DNA of 64,000 nt from Viridothelium virens. Lineage: Eukaryota; Ascomycota; Dothideomycetes; Trypetheliales; Trypetheliaceae. The stretch lies in assembly GCA_010094025.1 (NCBI GenBank), contig ML991805.1, forward strand, positions 186,001 to 250,000, in the 5' to 3' direction. The notes below the pieces were generated by a model that saw only the letters and a list, made by a program, of their open reading frames with translations, made no database searches and was not told where the DNA came from. The position numbers and the translations under genes are program-made. Each line of letters starts with the position of its first letter. Within the stretch, counting starts at the first letter, position 1. This document shows positions 12,043 to 23,284 of this stretch, piece after piece.

Positions 12043-13022
12043 CTTGACTGAGGCCTCCGCTGATTATTCCAATCCAAATCAAGTTATGTGCGGAGATGTG
12101 TGCAAAATACTGATCAGTTAATCTTTAATTAAATGCAGACTAGGTTCAGGCAAGTCTATGTTCGGGGTCGAAACTCCAGGGCGAGCATCAAGCTTTACCT
12201 GCCAAAGATCAAAGCAAAGAAGACAATATCTCGGGTCGTTGATGTGACCATTGCTGTATTGGCTTTTTGTTGGTCGTTCCTCGGTTACGCAAGCAACTAA
12301 GATACTCGTTAGCAGAGCCAAGAATTGCCGTCACTAGCCTTGCAGATATAGCATTCATTTTAGGAGCATTCAGAAGCTACACATACAAGTAGCTGATTCA
12401 TTCGTAGAACCAACGCTAATGCCGAGCGTACAAGCCACTGCGCGCTACAGAGTCATGCGAGTATGCGATGACTTGGGTGTCCTTTAATGGAGTAGAGCCT
12501 TTGAAACTCATTTAAGAAATTTGCGCAACGGCCTTGGCCAACCAAAGTTGAAGAAATCACGACACGATCCTTCGAGCTTTCTCTTTAAGTAGCGATCATC
12601 ATTATACAATCTGAAGGCAGGCTAATGCAAGTCGTAGACGTCGGATGCAGGGAGCTGGTGCACAGGCCTGGAATAATGGAGGCTCCAAGCCCGGGGCGTT
12701 TGCGGAACGGCCGGAACGACTACTCGTGACTGCCTGACTGGTTCTGGGGTCTTCGAACGTGAGACTCTTGCCTTCTTTGCCTGCTCTCCTTGAATTTGCA
12801 AGACACCCTGCATGAATACCTGAGGAGGCTTGTGCGTAGGACAGCATGCAAGCGCCATGCAGCCTGGACGCGCACTTCAGCATGAGTTCCAAAAGAAGAA
12901 TCTCAGCCTCGTTGACATGGGAAGCTTCTGTCTGCGCGTATGAGTAGGACCGCTTGCCGGGCTTCCGAGTGTACTTCGTCTAAAATATGATGTCGATTGT
13001 CTAATGTCCGTTTTGGTGAGGC
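12043..13022. other. Intergenic, no convincing gene
   Basis: About 980 bases between divergent genes. Small minus-strand frames at 12118..12321 and 12602..12892 show no domain, no low-complexity bias typical of secreted peptides and no supporting splice signals. Confidence 0.4.
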
Positions 13023-15400
13023 ATGAATTCAACGCGCCCGCTCAGTCCTGATGGGACATTCTTGCTTGACACTAACAGCATCGCTATTGTTGCTCAACGA
13101 TGTCTTTGCAATGAACAAAAAGCGAAAGATCTCTTGAAAGTATGTTTGAGTTAAAGACATTCTAGGTGGAATTTGACAGCTAAAATCATGACAGAGGTCA
13201 AAAGGTGACGTGGAACGCGCAGTCAAGCTCTGCAACGTGAACTCGAAATACCGTGGAAGAGTGAGCCAAAGACCGTCGCCCGCTGCTACACCAACGCCGC
13301 CTGGCTCTGAAAACCCTTTACCACCTTTTTCGAATGGGTTCAATGGTTCGCATAGTCCCGGTGATAAATCTCGACTACACCCGGATAAAGGAGTGCAGAC
13401 GCCTTCCGTTCAAAGTCTAGCCAGCTCTGATTTCGGAGGCAATAGCAAGTCCTCAGAGCCGGATATCGCTGCTCACTATCCTCCGTTCCTTTCTCCATCA
13501 GAAAATGGAGATTTCAGAGCAGACACAGAGGCCTTGCGAGACCGTTTCGGTAGCCTTAATGTCGATGAACAGTCATCCGGCCAAGACAAGCGCTCTGTAA
13601 CCGCTGCTAAAGACCAGCTTTTGGAACCTAATTCTGCCGAGAGAGAGAAGCCTGAGAAAGAATGGGATTTCGTGCTGCCAAATATCCTTTCAACATCCGT
13701 TTTGGGCCCTGCCTTAACGGGAGATTATGAAACTTTCAATATCCGGGATTTAGTCGGAGCCATGCAAAATAGTAACGCAAATGCACAAATGATCCAGAAC
13801 TATCTGGAGCGTTTCGACCATAGCAAGATAAGAGAGCACATCAACGACGATGTTGATGGATTTCCTGCTATGTTTTACGCAGCTGAGACGAACAAGGAAG
13901 ACATTCTCCGTCTTTGGGTCAGATATGGCGGTGATCCAACCGTAGTCCATACGCAATCTGGAGTTCCACTTCTCGCCTTCGCGATCATGAACAGTGAGAG
14001 GATCCAAACAGACACAGCTCTAATGACGGCAACGTTGCTGAGCCTTGGCGCATCGCAGAACGTCATCCCATCTGCATTCTACTTGCCGTATCTACAGGAC
14101 CTGCCAGAGACCGGCCCAAGTGATGACCGCCTCCAGGATGCGAACGAAGAGAATAAGCAATGGTGTAAGGGCCTTGCCCGAGGGAAACTCGCGCGGACTG
14201 CAACTCTGTCACAGCGCTACTACCTAGCACGAGCGGCAAGGACCAAGAAGCCGTCACTTCGACAGCAACAGGTAGCGCAGAAGCGCAAAGCGGAACCTCT
14301 ACTAGGCCTTCCCAATTTCCTCATCGGACAGACTGTTGCAGCGAAGATCTTGCTGGACAGGCTCCTCAGTCATCTCACTGTGTCAAGCAAAAAACCACTT
14401 GTGCTTGTATTTGCAGGTCCTAGCGGCCATGGGAAAACAGAGTTGGCCAGACGCCTCGGGAGCACTCTGTCGCTAGAGCTGGAGGTTGTGGATTGTACGA
14501 CTTTTAATCGCGAAATGGAGCTTTTCGGTCCACGGCCAGGCTTAGTGGGAGCGGACAAAGGCAGTCGCCTCAACAACTTTCTTGCAGATAACCATGAGAA
14601 AAGGTGTATTGTTTTCCTGGACGAGTTTGACAAAACAAACGCTGATATCCACAAGACGCTGCTTCTTCCATTCGATAACGGTGAGGCTCAACTCCTTGAA
14701 TCTCTACAGGTCGGCACTAACAGCACCGTAGGCGAATATCAAGACAGACGTAATGGAGACAAAATTAATTGTTCAAAGACAATCTGGATTCTTGCTACGA
14801 ACATGCACGATCCCGTCATCCAGAGCTTTTGCGTAGCCAACAACAAAGCCCTATTCGTTGACGAAGATGAATCCGAGCGAGAGCGCCTACTCAAGCAACT
14901 GTCCACCAAAATAAAACAGGACTTTCTCAACCATCATCAGGTACGTTTCTCGCTGCAAAACTCCTCTATCTGCCAGTGACTCTAACGCTACTGCTTGGCA
15001 GGCGCCAATTACCGGTCGCATCTCCACCTTCGTTCCGTTCCTCCCCTTCTCGCCCGGCGAACAGGCCGTGATCATCCACAAACACCTTCTCGAGCTTGGC
15101 CGCAAGGTTCGAACTCCGGTCAACCTTGCCGAAGGCGATGACGAGCAGCTTGTTGGCAACGTGAAAATGCGCGTTCGCAGAGATGCATCCGTGTGCCAAT
15201 TACTCGCCAAGAACGACTATCATACTGATCTTGGCGCTCGAAGTCTGATTACGGCTGTCGACACAATCAAGACGTTGATGGTCGATGCGTATCTTAGCGT
15301 GGACGAGGAGATCACCGAGGGTGGAGGAATGTCGGAGTTGATTATTGATGTGAACGGTGGGGAGGCAGTGGTGAATATCGTACCGCCAAAGAGTCGATAG
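13023..15400 (+). CDS. Ankyrin-repeat Clp/HSP100-type AAA+ ATPase (Skd3/CLPB-like architecture)
   Basis: Exons 13023..13139, 13195..14940, 15002..15400 (introns 55 and 61 nt, GTATGT and GTACGT donors, phase 0) give 753 aa. The N-terminal 60 residues include a small helical segment (NEQKAKDLLKRSKGDVERAV). Residues of about 256-345 are ankyrin-like (DGFPAMFYAAETNKEDILRL; GVPLLAFAIMNS). Then a single Clp-D2-type AAA+ module: Walker A GPSGHGKT (447-454), Walker B IVFLDEFDK (D515/E516), sensor 1 ILATN, and small-domain GARS (sensor 2). One ankyrin block plus one AAA+ ring domain is the layout of animal mitochondrial CLPB (Skd3), a disaggregase. I see no clear mitochondrial presequence here, so location is open. 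A role in remodelling protein aggregates or prion-like assemblies is inference. Confidence 0.85.
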
Positions 15401-15460
15401 ATGTCTTTCTTTCTTAATTCTGCCATGTGTATTCTTCTAGATACATTAAGATGCAATGGA

Positions 15461-16347
15461 TCATCGACGCCTTCTATTTGCCGCACGTTCCCATTCTTCT
15501 CCCCATTCAAGCGGCGGCGAGCGATTGTGCAACCGCTTGTACTCTTCTTCCTGCTGACGGACGATGGGATCATGAGAGCACTGACGGCTGATTAATGCTC
15601 CGCAGCGCTCATACCAATGGTCCAGATCTAATGTGCGTGGATCACTTGCAGCTGACGCTTTGCTCCATAGCCTTGGTTTCGCTGCTTTCAAACCTGTGTA
15701 CTCGTTGATACCAGGACCGCATAACCAAGAGTTCCAAGCCACCCAGTGGTCACTAAATCGACGTAAAGGACTCTGGGAGGGCGCCTTTTCTTCGATTTCT
15801 GCCCATGGCCCAATGGTTACAATAGCACAATTCTGGACAAACTGAGATAGAGCGTATCTTTGGAATGCAGGTGCTTGTAGCTGCTGCCCCAGTATCCAGG
15901 CGGACGCTGCGTTTGATAGCCATGGCTCCTGAGAATATCGGCCGGGAACATAGAAAACAGAGTCTTTTGGTCTTTTGGCCCAGTCGATGAACATTGCAAA
16001 GGCGACTGGATCTTCGGATGGTAGCTCAATATCTTCGGGCTGCGGTGAGTCTACATATCTCCGTAGATGTGCTCGGATGAATGCCGATTTCTCCAGTAAG
16101 ATCGCACTCTCGACATGAAATATTTTCTGTTTGTCATCTTCACCAACTTTGATCTTGACCCTGCTTTGGATATTCCTGATGTTCGGTCAAATGAGATTAC
16201 ATAGATACCAACATGTTTTGGATGAATCACGTACAGCCGACTGATCTCCTCAACCTGCCCTCGCCGAGATCTTACTTTTTTCTTGGAAGCCACGGTTGCG
16301 CTGGAACATCCGTCCAAATTTTCAGGTACCGGGTCAACTTCGTTCAA
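15461..16347 (-). CDS. BTB (POZ) domain protein
   Basis: Exon 1 16235..16347, intron 16176..16234 (59 nt, GTACGT donor), exon 2 15461..16175; 275 aa. The join gives VKIKVGEDDKQKIFHVESAI, LLEKSAFIRAHLRR and EDIELPSEDPVAFAMFIDWA, the B1-A2 pattern of the short fungal BTB family, followed by ALSQFVQNCAIV. The N-terminal 40 residues are basic (KKKVRSRRG). The C-terminus is charged. These fungal BTB proteins are usually unstudied; Cullin-3 adaptor or dimerisation roles are family-level guesses. Tail-to-tail with the ankyrin-AAA+ gene, only 60 bp apart. Confidence 0.8.
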
Positions 16348-17266
16348 GCTGGCTCCCGTCGTTCAGCTCAGTGATAGTTGGTCGCGCAGCGATGCCGTAT
16401 TGTTTCCCTTTGTTCTATTTCCCTCGGGCTATTGCTTGCGAGCGGCTGGGTAGAGAATCTATTCTATCTCAAAAACGGAAGAATGCCTTTTTTACTCTTC
16501 AATGATGCAATCTGGAGTCACTTCGTGCATCTACCGCCCATCCTACTCTGGCCAAGGCGTAGCTTCACTTTGCTCGATTGCAATGAGAAGCTCTGGAGAC
16601 CCAGGTACGCTAGGCTAGGCTCAAAGCGGGAGATTGCTTCCACGACGCTCTTGCCGTCGACAACCTGGCGCGAAACATTCACGAGCGTCACGCGTCATCC
16701 CCCCAAGTCATACTAGGCAGTTACACCATCTCTTACTTCTCATCCTGTGCTTGTCGGACATTTTGGGCTCGTCGCTACGCAATCGTGAACGCGAAACTCA
16801 GGTTGATGGATGTGGTTATACAAATGTCGATCGCTGCAAGCGCCTGACGCCCGGCATATGCACCTCCCTTGCTATTATTGAAACTTCTGCCTTGCCCGAG
16901 GATTCCGCATGGTTTGTGCGTAGCTTTGGGGGGCGATACGCCCGCTCCCTCTTCGACTTATCCGACATCTGAGCCATACCATATTGGCGCATGTCCGTTC
17001 CATGCAGTTCCTTCATCCTAGGTAGGGACCAGGCAAGTTACCCTGATGCAGATCATTCTGATCCCGGTCTCAATGATGAGGCTGAAGCTGAACCATCTTC
17101 GATGCAGGAGTTGTGCACTTACGTCGCGCCATCAAAAGTGCGGTGCTTCACGGAGAGGAAGATCCTGTCAGTGGAATGTGTCTCCCTGCCTCTATTGAGC
17201 AAGATCGTTGCAGTATTCAATGGTTAACCGACTGCGTTCTTTGACCCAACTCTGACATTTTTGCTC
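16348..17266. other. Intergenic, divergent promoter region
   Basis: About 920 bases between the BTB gene and the SNTX-like GTPase gene. Overlapping short plus-strand frames (16378..16972) show no domain. An upstream exon of the GTPase gene cannot be excluded. Confidence 0.35.
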
Positions 17267-20200
17267 ATGGCTCAATCAACTCAAAGGTCTGCTATAGGGC
17301 AGAATTTCCCCTTGGGCACATTTTACAATGCTCGGAACGATAGATTCATGTCCACAAACCTTTTCAAAGCGAATCCTCCAGCCGAAGCCATCGAGAGAAC
17401 TGATATCCACGCCTGGAATGTTAGAGCGGGATATGACGAAGCCTACGAAAGGCAGTTTGAAGTGATGGGCATTAGCACTGAACTTGGCGCGAGTATATTA
17501 GCTGGCCTCGTACCTCTCAAAGGTTCTAGTGTCTACCTCAACGAAAGACCACGAAGTCGCAACTTACAAGCGGCGGTGCACCACACGATCACTACTGTTA
17601 CAGAAGCTCTGAGATTTGGCTTCCCTGGGCTCGCGGACTGCCTGATGTTCAACAACATATCAAGTGGTGAGGTCAGCCACATTGTTTGCAAGATTGAATG
17701 GGGCGTTCGAAGCATCATAGGCGTTCGACAATACCTGGATAACGGCACAAGATCAGACGCGGCCAAAAATGATTTCAAGTCTGATTTCAACTCGTTCCTA
17801 TCAGTCATTGACAGCTCTAAGCAGGCCCAGAACCTTGCAGCAAATGTGACCTCTCTAAGACAGACTCAACTCTCTCCGGAAATTACTGCGTACTCCGATG
17901 TCCTGGAAGACAATGGCATCATCATGGAGAATTTTCAAGAGGCCTACGAGTTTCTACAAATCATGCCTTTACACGTCAAGGATCATAATGAAGGGAAGGG
18001 CATGCCTATAGCGTATTCTCTACTTCCTATCGCAATGCTCAATTACATTCTTCCAGCGGTCAGGACTTCGGAAATTGGGAACTTCTTTCCGCCGGCGCAA
18101 GATTGCTTAAACTCTATCATACAGCTGTTCAACGAAATTCACACCTGCCAGCGGACTCTTTACGATCTTGAAAGAAATGTACAAGCCAACGGCCGTTACT
18201 TGCCGCACAATATTCTGAGCGAAATCGAAGACCGCCAACGAGGACTTGAAGCGGTGCAGAAAACCATCAGAATCGACATTGCTCGTGCCATTCAAGAGGT
18301 GCGAGGAGGTTCTGACCCGGGAATACTATGGCAAGCACTAGCACAATATCAACAAGGTCATGCCTCGCCCAGAAATCTTGCAAACATCGGTACAGCATTC
18401 CGGAAGACGATCGAGTTCATCTCCAGAGCTGTCTCGAAGGGCGCATTCTACGTCGGGCACAATGGCACTACTCTCCACTCGTATCTTCCAAGGCAGCCGG
18501 ACAGCGAAGCCTATGTGCTATTCTTCACCCCGACTGCGATGGGTAATGATGAATATTGGGAATCCAATCATGATCTTTTACTTGAACTGCTCCAGACCAA
18601 GGGGCCCAAGACTTCAGTCATTATCCTTGACTGTGAAGCAATCTCAATCAATCTCGAGAGGGTACATATCGCGCATCATCAGGGCGGTCAATTAATCACT
18701 AGCGAGTACTTGGAACACAAACTTTTCATGGCCGACAAATGCTTCGCGGAATGTGACCCGAAGACAGTGGAGACCGGCGTCCGCAAACCGATCCAGCGAC
18801 GACATGTGACGATTCCATGTCCTGGCTCTCAATGCTCCAAAGCTGAAGCACAATGGATTTGTCCTCTCTGTGTAGCATCGATTGAGTACGGCTTCTCCGA
18901 TCAGTACATCTATTGCGATTGCGGAAGAAGCTTGTTTACGAACTACAAGTTCAAATGTAGCGGTAATGCCCATGGACCACAGTATGTTTCATATGAGAAG
19001 GACCGATTACTCCTATTGCTCCAAGGCCTATCTCCAGCCAACTACCTGAATGTCCTCATTCTAGGGGAGACTGGCGTCGGGAAATCGACATTTATCAATG
19101 CCTTGGTCAACTATCTAGAATTCGAGACATTGGACGACGCGATAAGTGTGGAAGATTTGAATTATGTTATCCCATGTTCTTTCTCAACCCAAATTATGGA
19201 CAGAACAGGTTCCACTCAATCGATACAAGTTAAAAAGGTCCAGATCGGGTCTAGAGAAGACGAGAGAGATGGGTCTAAGGGGGATTCCGCGACACAGCAA
19301 ACCACGGTCTATCCTGTGACGTTCAATATGGGCGATTCCATATTGACGGTTCGTCTTATTGATACTCCTGGAATGGGCGATACGCGCGGAGTAGACACCG
19401 ATAGACAGAACATGGCTGATGTTTTATCTACGCTCAGTAGCTATGAAGAACTTCACGGAATTCTTGTGCTACTCAAGTCGAATGCTTCGCGTCTGACGAT
19501 TACCTTTAGGTACTGTGTCGAAGAGCTCCTAACCCACTTACACCAGAAAGCAGCAAGGAATATTGCATTTGGTTTTACAAACACCCGCATCTCTAACTAC
19601 ACGCCTGGTGATACCTATGAGCCCCTGAATAAGCTACTTCACGAACGACCTGGTCTTGGATTGAATCTATCAATGTCTACTACCTACTGCTTCGATTCCG
19701 AAAGTTTTCGTTACCTGGCAGCAGTCAAGAAAGGTGTCAAGATGCCGAACAAGGCCGACTTTGACTCGAGTTGGCGGCATTCTAGGGGAGAGAGTATTCG
19801 ACTTATCAATCAATTCAGGAAGAATCCTCCGCACGAGATCAAGAGCACTCTGAGCTTGAACGGCGCTCGTCAACTTATCTCCGAATTGACCAAGCCAATC
19901 GCGGAAATGTCGCAGATCATCAACGGCAGCATAGCAATGACGGAAGACAAAATGCAAGAAATCAAGGATACTCGACTAAGCGGGGACCAGCTCCGCGGCA
20001 GACTCCATGTACAGAAAGTACAGATGAGCACAAGAACACTAGATCAGCCGCGTACCGTTTGCGCTAATGGAGACTGTATTGAAGCTCGCGATGACGGAAA
20101 AGATTCGGGGAAAACAGTCACTCTTTACAAAAAACACTGTCATCCCGTCTGTCATCTTGACGACGTTCAGGTCGAGCAGATTGCTCATCCCAACCTCATC

Positions 20201-20995
20201 AACTGTGCGGCGTTTAGCGGCTCTGACACGTGTAACCAATGTGGACACATCTGGAAGGAGCATCTCCACGTTCTTTACGAATTAGAGCCAGAAACTGTTA
20301 CCGTGATTGATCCCAGCATCCAGCAGAAAATTCAAGCAAACGCAAACGACATTACCCTGCGCCAAACCGCCCTCAAACAGCACGAGCAACGGATCCACGA
20401 ATACGAACAAGAGCGCGAGACGATCCGTACCGCAGCCGCCAAATTTGCCGTCTTTCTCTCCAACAACTCCCTCGCCGCCTACAACAATGCCCTCATTGAC
20501 TATCTTGACTACCTGATCAAAGAAGAACAGATCAAAGTGCAAGCCGGGGGCTCGGATACACGCCTCCTTTCTCTCACCGATGAACGCCAGAAACACAAGG
20601 AAGCCATCCAACTCATCGATGCCAACAAACACTCCAAAGCTAACAACATCGACTTGAGCGAAGGAGGTGTCGACAAGATTGTCACGCAGCTGTATGGGTT
20701 AAAGCATTTTGGAACCACACTCAAGAACATGAAACAGGGCATTGTGAGTGCGCATGAGGCGACGTACAGAGAGATACCTCATACGGTGAAGAGGAAGACA
20801 GTGAGGAAACAGCCGCTGGGGAGTTCGGCGAGACATCCTCAGGGTCGGGGTTTACCGAGTGTGCCGCAGGGTGGGCAGGGACAGCATTTGGGGAGGGCGA
20901 CTTCGAGAGTCAGCACACAGACGCGATTGGGACCGATGCCGCAGAATTCGCTATCGTCGTCGTTTGCGTCAGTGATGAGGAGAGTTGGTCTTTAG
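17267..20995 (+). CDS. SNTX/MACPF-like N-terminal domain fused to AIG1-type GTPase
   Basis: Single exon, 1242 aa from ATG 17267 (the frame is open a few codons upstream without another ATG). Residues of about 8-110 (FPLGTFYNAR; then MGISTELGASILAGLVPLKG and SVYLN) resemble the start of the stonustoxin-like MACPF family, which also occurs in non-toxic fungal and animal proteins. A Cys cluster at 518-548 (CPGSQC, CPLC, CDCG) follows, then a G domain: G1 GETGVGKST (600-608), G3 DTPGMG (699-704), and a likely G4 TNTR (771-774), closest to AIG1/GIMAP GTPases. A second Cys/His cluster at 932-1000 ends in CNQCGHIWKEHLH, then coiled coil and a basic tail. Expected: GTP-driven scaffold, possibly membrane acting. 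Known relatives are uncharacterised in fungi. Intronless, in contrast to neighbours. Confidence 0.8.
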   Translation: MAQSTQRSAIGQNFPLGTFYNARNDRFMSTNLFKANPPAEAIERTDIHAWNVRAGYDEAYERQFEVMGISTELGASILAGLVPLKGSSVYLNERPRSRNLQAAVHHTITTVTEALRFGFPGLADCLMFNNISSGEVSHIVCKIEWGVRSIIGVRQYLDNGTRSDAAKNDFKSDFNSFLSVIDSSKQAQNLAANVTSLRQTQLSPEITAYSDVLEDNGIIMENFQEAYEFLQIMPLHVKDHNEGKGMPIAYSLLPIAMLNYILPAVRTSEIGNFFPPAQDCLNSIIQLFNEIHTCQRTLYDLERNVQANGRYLPHNILSEIEDRQRGLEAVQKTIRIDIARAIQEVRGGSDPGILWQALAQYQQGHASPRNLANIGTAFRKTIEFISRAVSKGAFYVGHNGTTLHSYLPRQPDSEAYVLFFTPTAMGNDEYWESNHDLLLELLQTKGPKTSVIILDCEAISINLERVHIAHHQGGQLITSEYLEHKLFMADKCFAECDPKTVETGVRKPIQRRHVTIPCPGSQCSKAEAQWICPLCVASIEYGFSDQYIYCDCGRSLFTNYKFKCSGNAHGPQYVSYEKDRLLLLLQGLSPANYLNVLILGETGVGKSTFINALVNYLEFETLDDAISVEDLNYVIPCSFSTQIMDRTGSTQSIQVKKVQIGSREDERDGSKGDSATQQTTVYPVTFNMGDSILTVRLIDTPGMGDTRGVDTDRQNMADVLSTLSSYEELHGILVLLKSNASRLTITFRYCVEELLTHLHQKAARNIAFGFTNTRISNYTPGDTYEPLNKLLHERPGLGLNLSMSTTYCFDSESFRYLAAVKKGVKMPNKADFDSSWRHSRGESIRLINQFRKNPPHEIKSTLSLNGARQLISELTKPIAEMSQIINGSIAMTEDKMQEIKDTRLSGDQLRGRLHVQKVQMSTRTLDQPRTVCANGDCIEARDDGKDSGKTVTLYKKHCHPVCHLDDVQVEQIAHPNLINCAAFSGSDTCNQCGHIWKEHLHVLYELEPETVTVIDPSIQQKIQANANDITLRQTALKQHEQRIHEYEQERETIRTAAAKFAVFLSNNSLAAYNNALIDYLDYLIKEEQIKVQAGGSDTRLLSLTDERQKHKEAIQLIDANKHSKANNIDLSEGGVDKIVTQLYGLKHFGTTLKNMKQGIVSAHEATYREIPHTVKRKTVRKQPLGSSARHPQGRGLPSVPQGGQGQHLGRATSRVSTQTRLGPMPQNSLSSSFASVMRRVGL

Positions 20996-22094
20996 CTGCT
21001 AGGATATTCATCAGCTTCGGGAAGAGTAGCTATCTGTACGCCGCAACAAGCAGCAGTTGGAACAATTGTTAGGTATAGCGTCTAGCACCAGCATGTGATT
21101 CTTCCAGCATTTTCGACGGGTACTCAGATGCAGAACCAATAGACTCCTACGAAACCCAAGGATATCGCGCCTACACCACAATCCCCCTTCTCGATGGACC
21201 TGTATTAATGACTGTATGTGGCACAGCTGCCACCAGCGCGGTTGCGTTGGCTTATGAATCACTGAACCCGTTTATCAACTGAGCTTTCCTGGGACGAGGT
21301 ATCCTGGCATAAGTTGTATCCTGGCACGAGGAATGTTTCGCAATGGGATGCTTTGGGATAATCTCTTTGGACCAGAGTCTGGGACTAACTTCGTTACATG
21401 TAGCTCAACGAACAAAGCTATATAACTTATCTTGAAACTTAGAATTTTCTTGATGGGATGAAATCTAATGTAAAGACATGTCGCCTCATGATATAGCTTA
21501 TTTCTGCTGGCAGCTAACTAGAGACAGATTATGGCTCGTTGGAGATGGTGACTCGACTCGACTTCATATTCGGATGAGTGAGTATATGTGCGATTATGAC
21601 GCCAGCCCCCTCAGATTTAGAGGGATCTTCGAACACCGACTCACGGCTTAAGGTCGACAGTTCATCGAGCTCTACCACGGCATGAGACCTGGACCTTGGC
21701 CCTAGACATGAGGACAGAACTTCCTACTCTAATGTAAAGTTCATATGCAACGGTGGATACTTGGTTTCGTTGACAAATCTTGGTTCCTTGAATGGTATTC
21801 TTACTTGCTGTTCCCCGGGAATCATTGCAGATGCGACCAGCAGCCACGAAATCAAAGAGCATGATAGAAGACTTCAAGGGGTAGTCCTACAAGAGACTAA
21901 CAGGGATCAATTCAATCAATTATAAGACAAAACAATGGGTTCGCAAGTGGTCTTTGAACCGATACATAACGAAACTGGCTTTCGTCTCCAAGGTAGCTCG
22001 CAGACAGAGATGCCCAACACGATTGCGGGACGCGTCACTAGAAGGCTGGAGATGTTTCTCATGTTCGGGCATTGTCCAACTCTAATATTCACCG
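20996..22094. other. Intergenic, nothing recognised
   Basis: About 1.1 kb downstream of the GTPase gene and of the RCC1 relic. No coding or RNA feature recognised. Confidence 0.35.
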
Positions 22095-23110
22095 TTAATC
22101 GTTGGCTTTAAATGGAGCAGTGGCTGTGATGACGGAAAATTGTCCACCAGCGCCTGCCCAGTTGACATTCGCCTCCCGGAGTGCGGTATTATCAATCAGA
22201 GTTGCTAGCATGATGTCGTTCAGCTCGCCGTCATTGCCATCCTGACCTATCTGGAATGTGGCATTGAAGCCCCAAGAATAGGCTTTGCCAGTTGTGGTGA
22301 TAGCAATGCTATGGTCGCATCCAGCTGCCGGCCCTACAGCCTTGATACCTAGTCATTAGAGATGAGTTGTTTGCAAGTTTAATAGCAGAAGTTACTAGGT
22401 AGAGGAGTTGGTACAAAGAGAATACGAGTGTTTCCAGGAATTTTTTGAGAACGTTCCGCTCTGGAAGATTGGAAAGGTTGATGCCACATTGGCCCACGTC
22501 TACGAGGCCCCAGACCAAAACTCTCCAGCTGTTGTGACGCCAATCGAGTGATATACTCCACCTTCAACAATTTTCATTTTTATTATCATCAAGATCGTTT
22601 AGCCTTTGGAAACATGATAGTGTGACCGATGTACTCACCTGGCGTAACAGGATGACCAGCTTCTCCAAAATTGTTTAAAACCCCGAGTCCAAAGTCCAGC
22701 TTACTAATCAATAGCAAATGATTGATATGCGCCACATCCTACCACCGTAACAAGTTTGTTCCGTTGTATTGATATCTTAGATGGAAGAAGCGTTCAAGTT
22801 TTAGTGCATTCAATAGTACGTCGACCAAGCTGCTTGGCTGACACTATTGGCCATTGCCCCATGCAAAGATTTGACCTCGATCATCGCAAGCAAGAACATG
22901 GTATGCACCACAAGCAATTTGGACTTATTTCAATGGTAGCGGACAGGGTCGATGTCCGGGGTACTGTTTCAACGGAGAGGGACAGCAAGACAGAGCTGAA
23001 TCGATGTGTTTTCTCCATTCCACGATGCCTTGGTGTCCATCGCGCGCCCAGTCTAGACGGACGTAAGCCAATCACGCGGACGATAGAAAAAAAACCAGGT
23101 TGCAGCTCAC
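22095..23110 (-). pseudogene. RCC1-repeat gene relic (Ran-GEF-like)
   Basis: The last exon (22095..about 22350) is intact: AAGCDHSIAITTTGKAYSWG, ATLIDNTALREANVNWAG, and terminal GGQFSVITATAPF, the closing blade of RCC1 proteins. A plausible intron precedes it (GTAACT...GACTAG). Going upstream, RCC1 motifs reappear in changing frames: VLVWGLVDVGQCGINLSNLP, LGVLNNFGEAGHPVTPG followed by a preserved GTGAGT donor, QLGRRTIEC, VGCGAYQSFAID, and CGAYHVLACDDRGQIFAWG. Between them lie single-base frame changes and in-frame stops (TAG after FAWGNGQ, TGA after ECTKT, TAG/TAA after SFAID). The 5' boundary is unclear. RCC1 is the nuclear Ran exchange factor and is normally essential, so this is probably a decayed extra copy, or a divergent RCC1-like paralogue. 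Confidence 0.7.
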
Positions 23111-23284
23111 CTAGAATCCGTTCAAAGCTTGGTTAGCTAGTGCTAAATCTGATCTACTATGCTAAAACTCAGGTTAGCTCTGTTTAGTTTCTATGTGTTC
23201 TGAATATGTATCTCTTTTCTCTCTGTAGATTTTGATCATGGAATTTCCTTACTTCAGTCTGCATTTGCCCTGTTTCAGGCGGAA

